Assembly: GCA_041177965.1 (NCBI GenBank)
Contig: JBEGWF010000050.1
Location: 22,459 to 86,458 of the forward strand
DNA length: 64,000 nt
Direction: 5' to 3'
From: SXXZ01 sp041177965
GTDB lineage: Bacteria; Verrucomicrobiota; Verrucomicrobiia; Limisphaerales; UBA9464
The first letter of the stretch is position 1. Each line of letters starts with the position of its first letter. The notes under the pieces are model-generated. The model was not told the DNA's origin. It was given only the letters and a program-made list of their open reading frames with translations, and did no database searches. The position numbers and the translations under genes were made by a program. Positions 57,781 to 64,000 of the stretch are shown here, piece after piece.

Positions 57781-58583
57781 ACCTCCTCGCCGATTCAGCC
57801 TCCGGCGGGTTCGTCCTGCGGTGGGTGCGGGTTCTCCTGCGGCGGACGCCTTGGTTGCTGTCCTTGCTTCCGATGGTGGCCCTGGCCCAGGCCCCGGCCA
57901 CCGGGCTGCCTCCCATCAACCTCAACATCGGCCTCGACGGTGTCGGGCAACCGAAGGATGTCGACATCGCCATCCAGGTGCTCTTCGCCATCACGCTGCT
58001 GTCGATGGCGCCATCCATCGTGCTGCTGATGACCTGCTTCAGTCGCATCGTCATCGTCCTTTCGTTCGTGCGGAACGCGCTGACCCTCCAGGGCGCTCCC
58101 GCCAATCAGGTCATCATCGGCCTGTCGTTGTTCCTGACCTACTTCGTGATGGAGCCGGTGTGGTCCAAGGTCCAGACCAACGCGCTCCAGCCCTACATGG
58201 AGAAGAAGATCACCTCGACCCAGGCCCTCGAGGAGGCGTCCAAACCGATCCGGTCGTTCATGCTGCGACAGACGCGTCCGAGCGATGTCGAATTGTTCGT
58301 CGAACTCGCGAAGATCCCGCCGACCACCCCGGATGCCATGCCGCTGAGGGTCGTCATACCCGCTTTCATCATCAGCGAGCTCCGCACCGCCTTCCAGATG
58401 GGGTTCCTCATCTTCGTGCCCTTCATCCTCATCGACATCGTGGTCGCCACCGTGCTGATGAGCATGGGCATGATGATGATGCCCCCGGCGACCATCGCCC
58501 TCCCGCTCAAGATCCTGCTGTTCGTCCTGGTCGACGGATGGTCCCTCATCGTCCGGTCGCTCCTGTTGAGCTTCGGCATCTGA
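57777..58583 (+). CDS. fliP: Flagellar export gate protein FliP
   Basis: 268 residues with a signal-like N-terminus (about 22-40) and four membrane spans. Characteristic motifs are LLMTCFSRIVIVLSFVRNALTLQGAPANQVIIGLSLFLTYFVM and PAFIISELRTAFQMGFLIFVPFILIDIVVATVLMSMGMMM, ending VDGWSLIVRSLL. FliP forms the pentameric core of the type III export gate. It is coupled to fliO by ATGA and followed by fliQ after 33 bases. Confidence 0.96.
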   Translation: MNLLADSASGGFVLRWVRVLLRRTPWLLSLLPMVALAQAPATGLPPINLNIGLDGVGQPKDVDIAIQVLFAITLLSMAPSIVLLMTCFSRIVIVLSFVRNALTLQGAPANQVIIGLSLFLTYFVMEPVWSKVQTNALQPYMEKKITSTQALEEASKPIRSFMLRQTRPSDVELFVELAKIPPTTPDAMPLRVVIPAFIISELRTAFQMGFLIFVPFILIDIVVATVLMSMGMMMMPPATIALPLKILLFVLVDGWSLIVRSLLLSFGI

Positions 58584-58616
58584 CCCCGTCAAACCGTCCT
58601 GCCGCTTCCCGCCTCC

Positions 58617-58886
58617 ATGAATCCAGAAACCGCCGTCGAACTGATCAAGTCGCTCATCCTCAACGCCACCGCCCTCGCCTCGCCGATCCTGATGACCGCT
58701 CTGACCATCGGGTTGGGTGTCAGCGTGCTTCAGGCGGTGACCTCCATCCACGAGCAGACGTTGTCCTTCGTGCCCAAGGCACTGGCGGTGCTGTCGCTGA
58801 TCGTGGTGATGCTCCCGTGGATGGTGCGCACCACGATCGAGTTCACCCGATCGGTAATCGAACAGATGCCCCAGATGGTCGGCTGA
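58617..58886 (+). CDS. fliQ: Flagellar export gate protein FliQ
   Basis: 89 residues with two long membrane hairpins. MNPETAVELIKSLILNATALASPILMTALTIGLGVSVLQAVTSIHEQTLSFVPK is the FliQ pattern. It surrounds the FliP-FliR core as four copies. It ends 3 bases before fliR. Confidence 0.95.
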   Translation: MNPETAVELIKSLILNATALASPILMTALTIGLGVSVLQAVTSIHEQTLSFVPKALAVLSLIVVMLPWMVRTTIEFTRSVIEQMPQMVG

Positions 58887-58889
58887 ACC

Positions 58890-59672
58890 ATGACGGCGAC
58901 CCAAGCCATCGCGGTCTGGTTGCTGGTGATGGTCCGGGCCGGGGGGCTGATCCTCACGCTGCCGGTGTTCTCGGGCAATCAGGTGCCACGGCAGCTCAAG
59001 GTGGCGCTCGGGTTGCTGCTGGCCACGCTGGCGGCCCCGTTGTTGCCGGCCGTCGAACTGAAGGTCGATTCCCTGTGGTGGCTCATCCAGGTGATCTTCG
59101 TGGAGATCACCGCAGGGGCCGTGCTGGGATTCATCTGCCGCTTCACGTTCTTCGCCCTCGACGTCACGGGAACCCTGATCGCCAACGAGCTCGGACTCAA
59201 CATGGCCACCATCCTGAATCCGGGCTCGAACTCGGCCGCGCCGGTGACCTCCACGCTCCTCTACTGGCTGGCTGTGGTCACGTTCTTCGGCCTCGACATC
59301 CACCATTGGGTCATCGCCTTCTTCATCCGGACCTATTCCGTGCTGCCCATGGGGGCGGCCCACGGCAGCGAGGAGCTGCTGCGCAACGTGCTGGCCCACA
59401 CCGGTTGGATCCTTTCGGCCGGCATCCAGATCGCGGCCCCGGTCATGGCGGTCGCCTTCCTGATCACCTGGGTCTTCTCGATGCTCGGACGGGCGGTGCC
59501 CCAGATGAACGTCTTCTCCGAGAGCATGCCGGTGCGCGTCCTTTCGGGCCTTTTCGTCTTCGCGATGAGCATGCGCTTCATGGGCGACCACACGGCCAAT
59601 TTCCTCAGGCGCATCCCCGACGATTTCGTCCGTGTCGCCCAGATCCTGGGCCACACCGCCCCGAACCCCTGA
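58890..59672 (+). CDS. fliR: Flagellar export gate protein FliR
   Basis: 260 residues, six membrane spans. VMVRAGGLILTLPVFSGNQVPRQLKVALGLLLA opens the protein, and LGRAVPQMNVFSESMPVRVLSG is the conserved C-terminal motif. FliR caps the FliP ring in the export gate. It follows fliQ by 3 bases and is followed by flhB after 6 bases, so all are one operon. Confidence 0.95.
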   Translation: MTATQAIAVWLLVMVRAGGLILTLPVFSGNQVPRQLKVALGLLLATLAAPLLPAVELKVDSLWWLIQVIFVEITAGAVLGFICRFTFFALDVTGTLIANELGLNMATILNPGSNSAAPVTSTLLYWLAVVTFFGLDIHHWVIAFFIRTYSVLPMGAAHGSEELLRNVLAHTGWILSAGIQIAAPVMAVAFLITWVFSMLGRAVPQMNVFSESMPVRVLSGLFVFAMSMRFMGDHTANFLRRIPDDFVRVAQILGHTAPNP

Positions 59673-59678
59673 ACCCCC

Positions 59679-60791
59679 ATGGCCGAGGATCGTGGCGACA
59701 AGACGGAACAACCGACGGAGAGGCGGTTGTCCGAGGCCCTCGGCAAGGGGCAGTTCGCCCGCTCGGCCGAGATCCAGACCGCCTTCGTGATGGTGGCGGG
59801 CATCTGGGCGCTCCAGTCCCACGGAAGCCAGTTGTTCGACGACATCACCGGCGTGTTCAAGTCGGTGTTCTTCCATCTCCACGACACCCCGATCGACGTC
59901 GACAGCATCCAGAGCAAGGCCTCCGAATCGGCGATGACCGTGATGGGGTGCGTCGGTCCTCCGGTCGTGGCAACCGGGGTCGCCGGCGTCGCCGCGGGTC
60001 TCCTGCAGAGCCGTTTCCGCCTGATCAAGGAACCCTTCGCCTTCCACTGGGAGCGCCTCAGTCCGATGGCGGGTTTCAAGCGGTTGTTCTCCACGCAGGC
60101 GCTGTTCCCGGCGGCGGTCAATTTCCTGAAGCTGGGTGCCGTCGGAGCCTTCTCATGGAGCCATGTCCGCTCGGTGCTCGACGACCCGATCTTCAACGCG
60201 CCGGTCGACATCTCCCGCGTGGGAACCTTCTTCTCCGAGACGGCCATCCGGATCGGGAGCCGGGTGCTCTTCGCGCTCCTGCTCATCGCCGCCATCGACT
60301 ACGTCTACCAGCTCTGGAAGACCGGTCGCGACCTGATGATGACGAAGGAGGAGGTCAAGGACGAGACCAAGCAGAGCGAGGGCAACCCGCATGTGAAGGG
60401 CGAGATGCGCAAGCGGCGGATGCGCCGCAAGTCGTTCAAGGCGCAGCTCGACGATCTCCCGAACGCCGACGTGGTCATCGCCAACCCCACCCACATCGCC
60501 GTGGCCCTCCGGTATGATCGCGACACCATGTCCGCACCGCGGATCATCGCCATGGCCAAGGACTTCAACGCGCTGCGGATCCGTGAATTGGCCGAGAAGC
60601 TCCAGATTCCGGTGATGGAGAACAAGCCCCTGGCCCGCATGCTCTTCAAGTACGGCAAGATCGACCACGACATCCCGATCCAGTTGTACACCGCGGTGGC
60701 GGAGATCCTGGCCTATGTCTATCGGGTCAATCGCTACCGCTATTACTCCCGTGCCCAGTCCCAGGGCCCGGCGGTCGGGGGTTCCCGGTAG
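59679..60791 (+). CDS. flhB: Flagellar export switch protein FlhB
   Basis: 370 residues: four membrane spans (about 30-210) and a cytoplasmic domain. The autocleavage site NPTH is at 269-272 (VVIANPTHIAVALRYD). The start AEDRGDKTEQPTERRLSEALGKGQFARSAE is typical. FlhB switches export from rod/hook to filament substrates. The last 20 residues are Arg/Ser/Gln-rich. flhA, which often follows, is not present; an esterase gene follows after 111 bases. Confidence 0.96.
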   Translation: MAEDRGDKTEQPTERRLSEALGKGQFARSAEIQTAFVMVAGIWALQSHGSQLFDDITGVFKSVFFHLHDTPIDVDSIQSKASESAMTVMGCVGPPVVATGVAGVAAGLLQSRFRLIKEPFAFHWERLSPMAGFKRLFSTQALFPAAVNFLKLGAVGAFSWSHVRSVLDDPIFNAPVDISRVGTFFSETAIRIGSRVLFALLLIAAIDYVYQLWKTGRDLMMTKEEVKDETKQSEGNPHVKGEMRKRRMRRKSFKAQLDDLPNADVVIANPTHIAVALRYDRDTMSAPRIIAMAKDFNALRIRELAEKLQIPVMENKPLARMLFKYGKIDHDIPIQLYTAVAEILAYVYRVNRYRYYSRAQSQGPAVGGSR

Positions 60792-60868
60792 TCCGGGCGT
60801 TTCCTCGGAGGGACCTGTGATCGAGGCTCCGGCGATCCCGGGTGGCGATGAAGTCCCTGGATCGGGGT

Positions 60869-60892
60869 TGCCCGGCCAGCGGTCACCGGGCA
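60869..60892 (+). terminator. Hairpin between flhB and the esterase gene
   Basis: TGCCCGG at 60869-60875 pairs with CCGGGCA at 60886-60892 around a 10-base loop. No T-run follows. It may mark the end of the flagellar transcript or lie in the esterase leader. Confidence 0.3.
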
Positions 60893-60902
60893 CGGTCGGG
60901 GC

Positions 60903-61652
60903 ATGATCCTCCGCTCGATGGGCCTGTGTGCCGCCTCGCTCCTGGGCCTCGCCGTCCTGGCCGCCCCTCCGCAACCGGAACCCGGTCGGCAGACGCCCCA
61001 GGAGTTCCGTCGGGAAATCCGCACCGAGCATCGGCTGGACTACCTGCTGTACGTGCCCAAGGCGGTATCGACGGATCCGGCCAAGCGCTGGCCCCTGGTG
61101 CTCTTCCTGCACGGGGCCGGCGAGCGGGGCACCAACCTGAACGCCGTGGCCGTGCATGGCCCGCCCAAGCTGGTGGCCGCGGGGAAGGAATTCCCCTTCA
61201 TCCTCGCCTCGCCCCAATGCCCTCCGGGCCAGGTCTGGAACACCACCACCCTCATGGCGCTGATCGACGAGTTGCAGGCGACACTGCCGGTGGATTCCCG
61301 TCGGGTCCATGTCACCGGACTCAGCATGGGCGGATACGGCACCTGGGAATTGGCCGTCAAGCATCCGGAGCGGTTCGCGTCCGTGGCGCCGATCTGCGGC
61401 GGTGGAGAACGCATCCGCACCCTGTTGCCGGCGCAACGTCAGGCCCTCAAGACGCTGGGGGTGTGGGCATTCCACGGCGGAAAGGACAACGTCGTGGTGC
61501 CCGCCGAGAGCGAGCGGATGATCGAGGCCTTCAAGAAGGCCGGCAACGAGCAGGTGAAATACACCGTCTACCCGGAGGCGGGACACGATTCATGGACGCA
61601 GGCCTACAACGACCCCGCCCTGTTCGACTGGTTGCTGCAGCATTCGCGCTGA
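60903..61652 (+). CDS. Secreted alpha/beta hydrolase (esterase, dienelactone hydrolase/COG4099-like)
   Basis: 249 residues with a signal peptide (about 1-20). The catalytic triad is Ser141 (GLSMGGYG), Asp195 (GGKDNVV) and His228 (EAGHDSW), and the oxyanion region is LFLHGAGERG. It resembles the prolyl-oligopeptidase-like/carboxylesterase proteins often found in polysaccharide-degrading bacteria. It may remove acyl groups from extracellular glycans. Substrate unknown. A zinc alcohol dehydrogenase gene follows after 40 bases. Confidence 0.86.
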   Translation: MILRSMGLCAASLLGLAVLAAPPQPEPGRQTPQEFRREIRTEHRLDYLLYVPKAVSTDPAKRWPLVLFLHGAGERGTNLNAVAVHGPPKLVAAGKEFPFILASPQCPPGQVWNTTTLMALIDELQATLPVDSRRVHVTGLSMGGYGTWELAVKHPERFASVAPICGGGERIRTLLPAQRQALKTLGVWAFHGGKDNVVVPAESERMIEAFKKAGNEQVKYTVYPEAGHDSWTQAYNDPALFDWLLQHSR

Positions 61653-61692
61653 AGATCGACCCGGCCGTATCCCGGGGGACCTCCGCCTCTCC

Positions 61693-62805
61693 ATGACCCG
61701 AACCACCCGTGCCGCCATCGCCTCCGGGCAGGGGCGTTTTTCCATCGAATCCATCGAGGTCGCCTCGCCCCGGGGGGACGAGGTCCTGGTCGAGATCCGG
61801 GCCTCGGGCCTCTGCCATACCGACCACGCCTCGCTCGGTTGGAAACGCCCCTTGGTCATGGGGCACGAGGGGGCGGGGGTGATCCTGGAGGTGGGTCCGG
61901 AGGTCCAGGGGCTCCGCACCGGAGACCGGGTGGTCCTGAACTGGGTCATTCCCTGCGGCGCCTGTCCGGCCTGCCAACGGGGATCGGCGGTCCATTGCCA
62001 GAGCAGTCGCCCGGCCCACGTGATGGAGCCGTCCGCGGCCCATGCCCATGCCGAGGGCACCCGCTGGCGCGGAGTTCCGGTGGACCGTTCCTTCAACCTG
62101 GGCACCTTGTGCGGCCTGGCCCTCGTGCGTCAGGCGGCGGTCACCCGTTTGGAGACGCCGGTCTCCTTCGAGTCGGCCTGCATCGTGGGTTGCGGGGTGA
62201 TGACGGGTTTCGGTTCGGCGGTGAACGTGGCGCGGGTGGCCCCCGGGAGTTCCGTGGCGGTGATCGGTTGCGGGGGTGTCGGACTCAATGTGATCCAGGG
62301 AGCCCGCCATGCCGGAGCCGCCCGGATCATCGCTATGGACCTCCAACCCGGCCCCTTGGAGCGGGCGATGCGCTTCGGGGCCACCGAGGTCCTCCGGGTG
62401 GATGCCGCCGACCGGGATCTCGACGCGGCCGCGTTGGAAGTCCGTCGTCGGTGCGGCGGTGACGGTGCCGACTACGCCTTCGAGGCCACGTCGGTGCCGC
62501 GCCTGGCCTTCGCTCCGCTCAAGCTCATCCGCGATGGAGGCATGGCGTTGCAGGTCAGCGGCATCAACGATCCGGTCACCGTGCCCATGCCCCTGTTCAT
62601 GTGGGACAAGACCTACGTCACCCCGCTCTACGGCGGTTGCCTGCCCCGTCGCGATTTTCCCCGGATCTTCGACCTGCACGCCTCCGGGAACCTCCTGCTC
62701 GATGAGTTGGTGACGCGCACCTACCGGCTCGACCAGTTGGCCGAGGCCTTCGACGATCTCCTCGCGGGCCGATTGGCCAAGGGAGTCATCACCTTCGGCG
62801 ACTGA
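61693..62805 (+). CDS. Zinc-dependent alcohol dehydrogenase
   Basis: 370 residues of the medium-chain dehydrogenase family. Catalytic zinc ligands are Cys41, His58 and Glu59 (GLCHTDH, GHEGAG), and structural zinc cysteines 88, 91, 94 and 102 (CGACPACQRG...C). The NAD loop is VIGCGGVGLNVIQGARHAGA. Length and both zinc sites fit class III-type alcohol/formaldehyde dehydrogenases and aryl-alcohol dehydrogenases. The substrate cannot be told. It follows the esterase and may act with it or alone. Confidence 0.89.
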   Translation: MTRTTRAAIASGQGRFSIESIEVASPRGDEVLVEIRASGLCHTDHASLGWKRPLVMGHEGAGVILEVGPEVQGLRTGDRVVLNWVIPCGACPACQRGSAVHCQSSRPAHVMEPSAAHAHAEGTRWRGVPVDRSFNLGTLCGLALVRQAAVTRLETPVSFESACIVGCGVMTGFGSAVNVARVAPGSSVAVIGCGGVGLNVIQGARHAGAARIIAMDLQPGPLERAMRFGATEVLRVDAADRDLDAAALEVRRRCGGDGADYAFEATSVPRLAFAPLKLIRDGGMALQVSGINDPVTVPMPLFMWDKTYVTPLYGGCLPRRDFPRIFDLHASGNLLLDELVTRTYRLDQLAEAFDDLLAGRLAKGVITFGD

Positions 62806-62843
62806 TTCCGAGGAACTCCGTGGCTCCGGATCGACGGGGGTCC

Positions 62844-64000
62844 TCAGGCATCCCGGAGGATGTCGCGCACCACCTTGCCGTGGACGTCGGTCAGGCGGAA
62901 ATCGCGGCCCTGGAACCGGTAGGTGAGCCGCTCGTGGTGGATGCCCAACTGGTGCAGGAGGGTGGCTTGGAAATCGTGCACGTGGACCGGGTTGTGCACC
63001 ACGTTCATGCCCAGGTCGTCGGTCTCGCCGTAGGAGAGGCCCGGCTTCACTCCGCCCCCCGCGATCCAGGTGGTGAAGGCGTAGGGATGGTGGTCACGCC
63101 CCCAGTGCTCGCGGTCGTCGAGACTCCCTTGGATGAATGGCGTCCGCCCGAACTCGCCGCCCCAGATCACCAGGGTGTCGTCGAGCAGTCCCCGTTGCTT
63201 CAGGTCGATGACCAGCCCGGCCGAGGGTTGGTCGGTGTCCCGGCATTGGGTGTAGAGCTCGGTGGTGAGGCTCCGGTGCTGATCCCAGCCGGCATGCATG
63301 ACCTGGACGCAGCGGACGCCGCGCTCGATGAGGCGGCGGGCCATCAGGCAGTTGTAGGCGAAGGTGCCGGGCTCGCGGACGCTCGGGCCGTACAGCGCCA
63401 GCACCGACTCCGGTTCCTTCGAGAGGTCGGCCAGTTCCGGCACGCTCGTCTGCATGCGGAAGGCCATTTCGTATTGGGCGATGCGGGTGGCGATTTCCGG
63501 GTCGCCATGCGCCTCGAACTTCAGGCGGTTCAACGCGCCCAGATCGTCGAGCATGGAACGGCGGGTCGCCGAGGGCAGGCCGGCCGGATTGCCGAGGTAC
63601 AACACCGGTTCATTGCCGCCCCGGAATTTGACTCCCTGATAGCGGGAAGGCAGGAAGCCGGATCCCCAGTAGAAATCGTAGAAAATCTGGCCGCAGCTGG
63701 TGCCCTTGCTCACCGAAGTCATCACGGCAAAGGCGGGCAGGTTTTCCGTTTCGCTACCCAGGCCGTAGGTGAGCCAAGCCCCGAGGGTCGGACGCCCGGG
63801 GATTTGCGCTCCGCTGAGCATGAGCGAGATGGCCGGGGCGTGGTTGACGGCGTCGGTGTGGAGGCTTTTGACAAAGCACAGTTCATCGGCGATCCGGCCG
63901 GTGTGGGGCAGGAAATCACTCACCCAGGCGCCACTTTGCCCGTGCTGCCGGAAGGGCTCGACCGGCGCGAGCATGAGCTTGCCGTCGGCCTTGCCTGTCA
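62844..64000 (-). CDS. DUF1501 protein, C-terminal part (cut by right edge)
   Basis: 385 codons are present and the frame stays open to the right edge, where the N-terminus and any Tat signal are lost. DUF1501 features are FRQHGQSGAWVSDFLPHTGRIADELCFVKSLHTDAVNHAPA, GAQIPGRPTLGAWLTYGLGSETENLPAFAVM, RLIERGVRCVQVMHAGWDQH and DDTLVIWGGEFGRTPF, ending DVHGKVVRDILRDA. It is a second, different copy from the one at 33-35 kb. Its partner gene, usually DUF1549/DUF1553, should lie beyond the edge. Substrate unknown. Confidence 0.92.
   Translation of the reverse strand, partial: TGKADGKLMLAPVEPFRQHGQSGAWVSDFLPHTGRIADELCFVKSLHTDAVNHAPAISLMLSGAQIPGRPTLGAWLTYGLGSETENLPAFAVMTSVSKGTSCGQIFYDFYWGSGFLPSRYQGVKFRGGNEPVLYLGNPAGLPSATRRSMLDDLGALNRLKFEAHGDPEIATRIAQYEMAFRMQTSVPELADLSKEPESVLALYGPSVREPGTFAYNCLMARRLIERGVRCVQVMHAGWDQHRSLTTELYTQCRDTDQPSAGLVIDLKQRGLLDDTLVIWGGEFGRTPFIQGSLDDREHWGRDHHPYAFTTWIAGGGVKPGLSYGETDDLGMNVVHNPVHVHDFQATLLHQLGIHHERLTYRFQGRDFRLTDVHGKVVRDILRDA

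Noticed and set aside
1..64000. tRNA, rRNA, phage or insertion sequence genes
   Set aside because: No tRNA-like cloverleaf, rRNA segment, transposase or integrase was recognised in any frame.

Overview
This is a GC-rich bacterial chromosome segment with dense, mostly housekeeping gene content. Two DUF1501 proteins, a secreted sialidase-like protein, an ActP-type symporter, the futalosine enzyme MqnC, a long IspG with an inserted domain, sigma-54 and flagellar export genes together suggest a free-living Verrucomicrobiota bacterium (Limisphaerales/Pedosphaera-like). This is inferred from gene content; no rRNA is present to prove it. I see no tRNA, rRNA, CRISPR array, phage or intact insertion sequence.

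Left part (1-13.4 kb): a minus-strand set (RidA, a D-serine dehydratase/D-threonine aldolase-like PLP enzyme, a partial ABM monooxygenase) is followed by the ATGA-overlapping operon rph - phosphatase - prmA. From 4.9 to 13.4 kb a plus-strand respiratory locus encodes a blue-copper-like secreted protein, heme A synthesis (ctaA, ctaB), an A-type cytochrome c oxidase in the order I-III-IV-two small membrane proteins-II, a SCO copper chaperone and a DUF420/CtaM-like protein.

Middle (13.4-44 kb): ispG and rseP; a four-gene tripartite exporter (permease, ATPase, membrane fusion protein, TolC-like); an M16 protease and an AEC transporter; farnesyl diphosphate synthase, prs, rplY, pth; the ribosomal cluster rpsF-ssb-rplI without rpsR; a GNAT enzyme and a TrmN6-like methyltransferase; an ActP-like symporter; DUF1501; a GspF/GspE pair; ruvB; a DUF3616 protein; mqnC; a DUF4080 radical SAM protein and a DapA-family aldolase. 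IspG, the prenyl synthase, CtaB and MqnC link isoprenoid supply to heme A and menaquinone, and so to the oxidase locus.

Right part (44-64 kb): a Ski2-like helicase with a Cas4/AddB-like cysteine triplet, proB, mazG, rpoN (with a sigma-54-like -24/-12 motif at its own start), a sialidase-like protein, an ABC ATPase without permease, a GT-C-like membrane protein, priA, the flagellar export gate genes fliO-fliP-fliQ-fliR-flhB, an esterase, a zinc alcohol dehydrogenase and a second DUF1501 gene cut by the right edge. Most start codons lack a clear Shine-Dalgarno sequence. No complete new system stands out. The best leads are the oxidase accessory parts, the helicase, the rpoN upstream motif and several strong intergenic hairpins.
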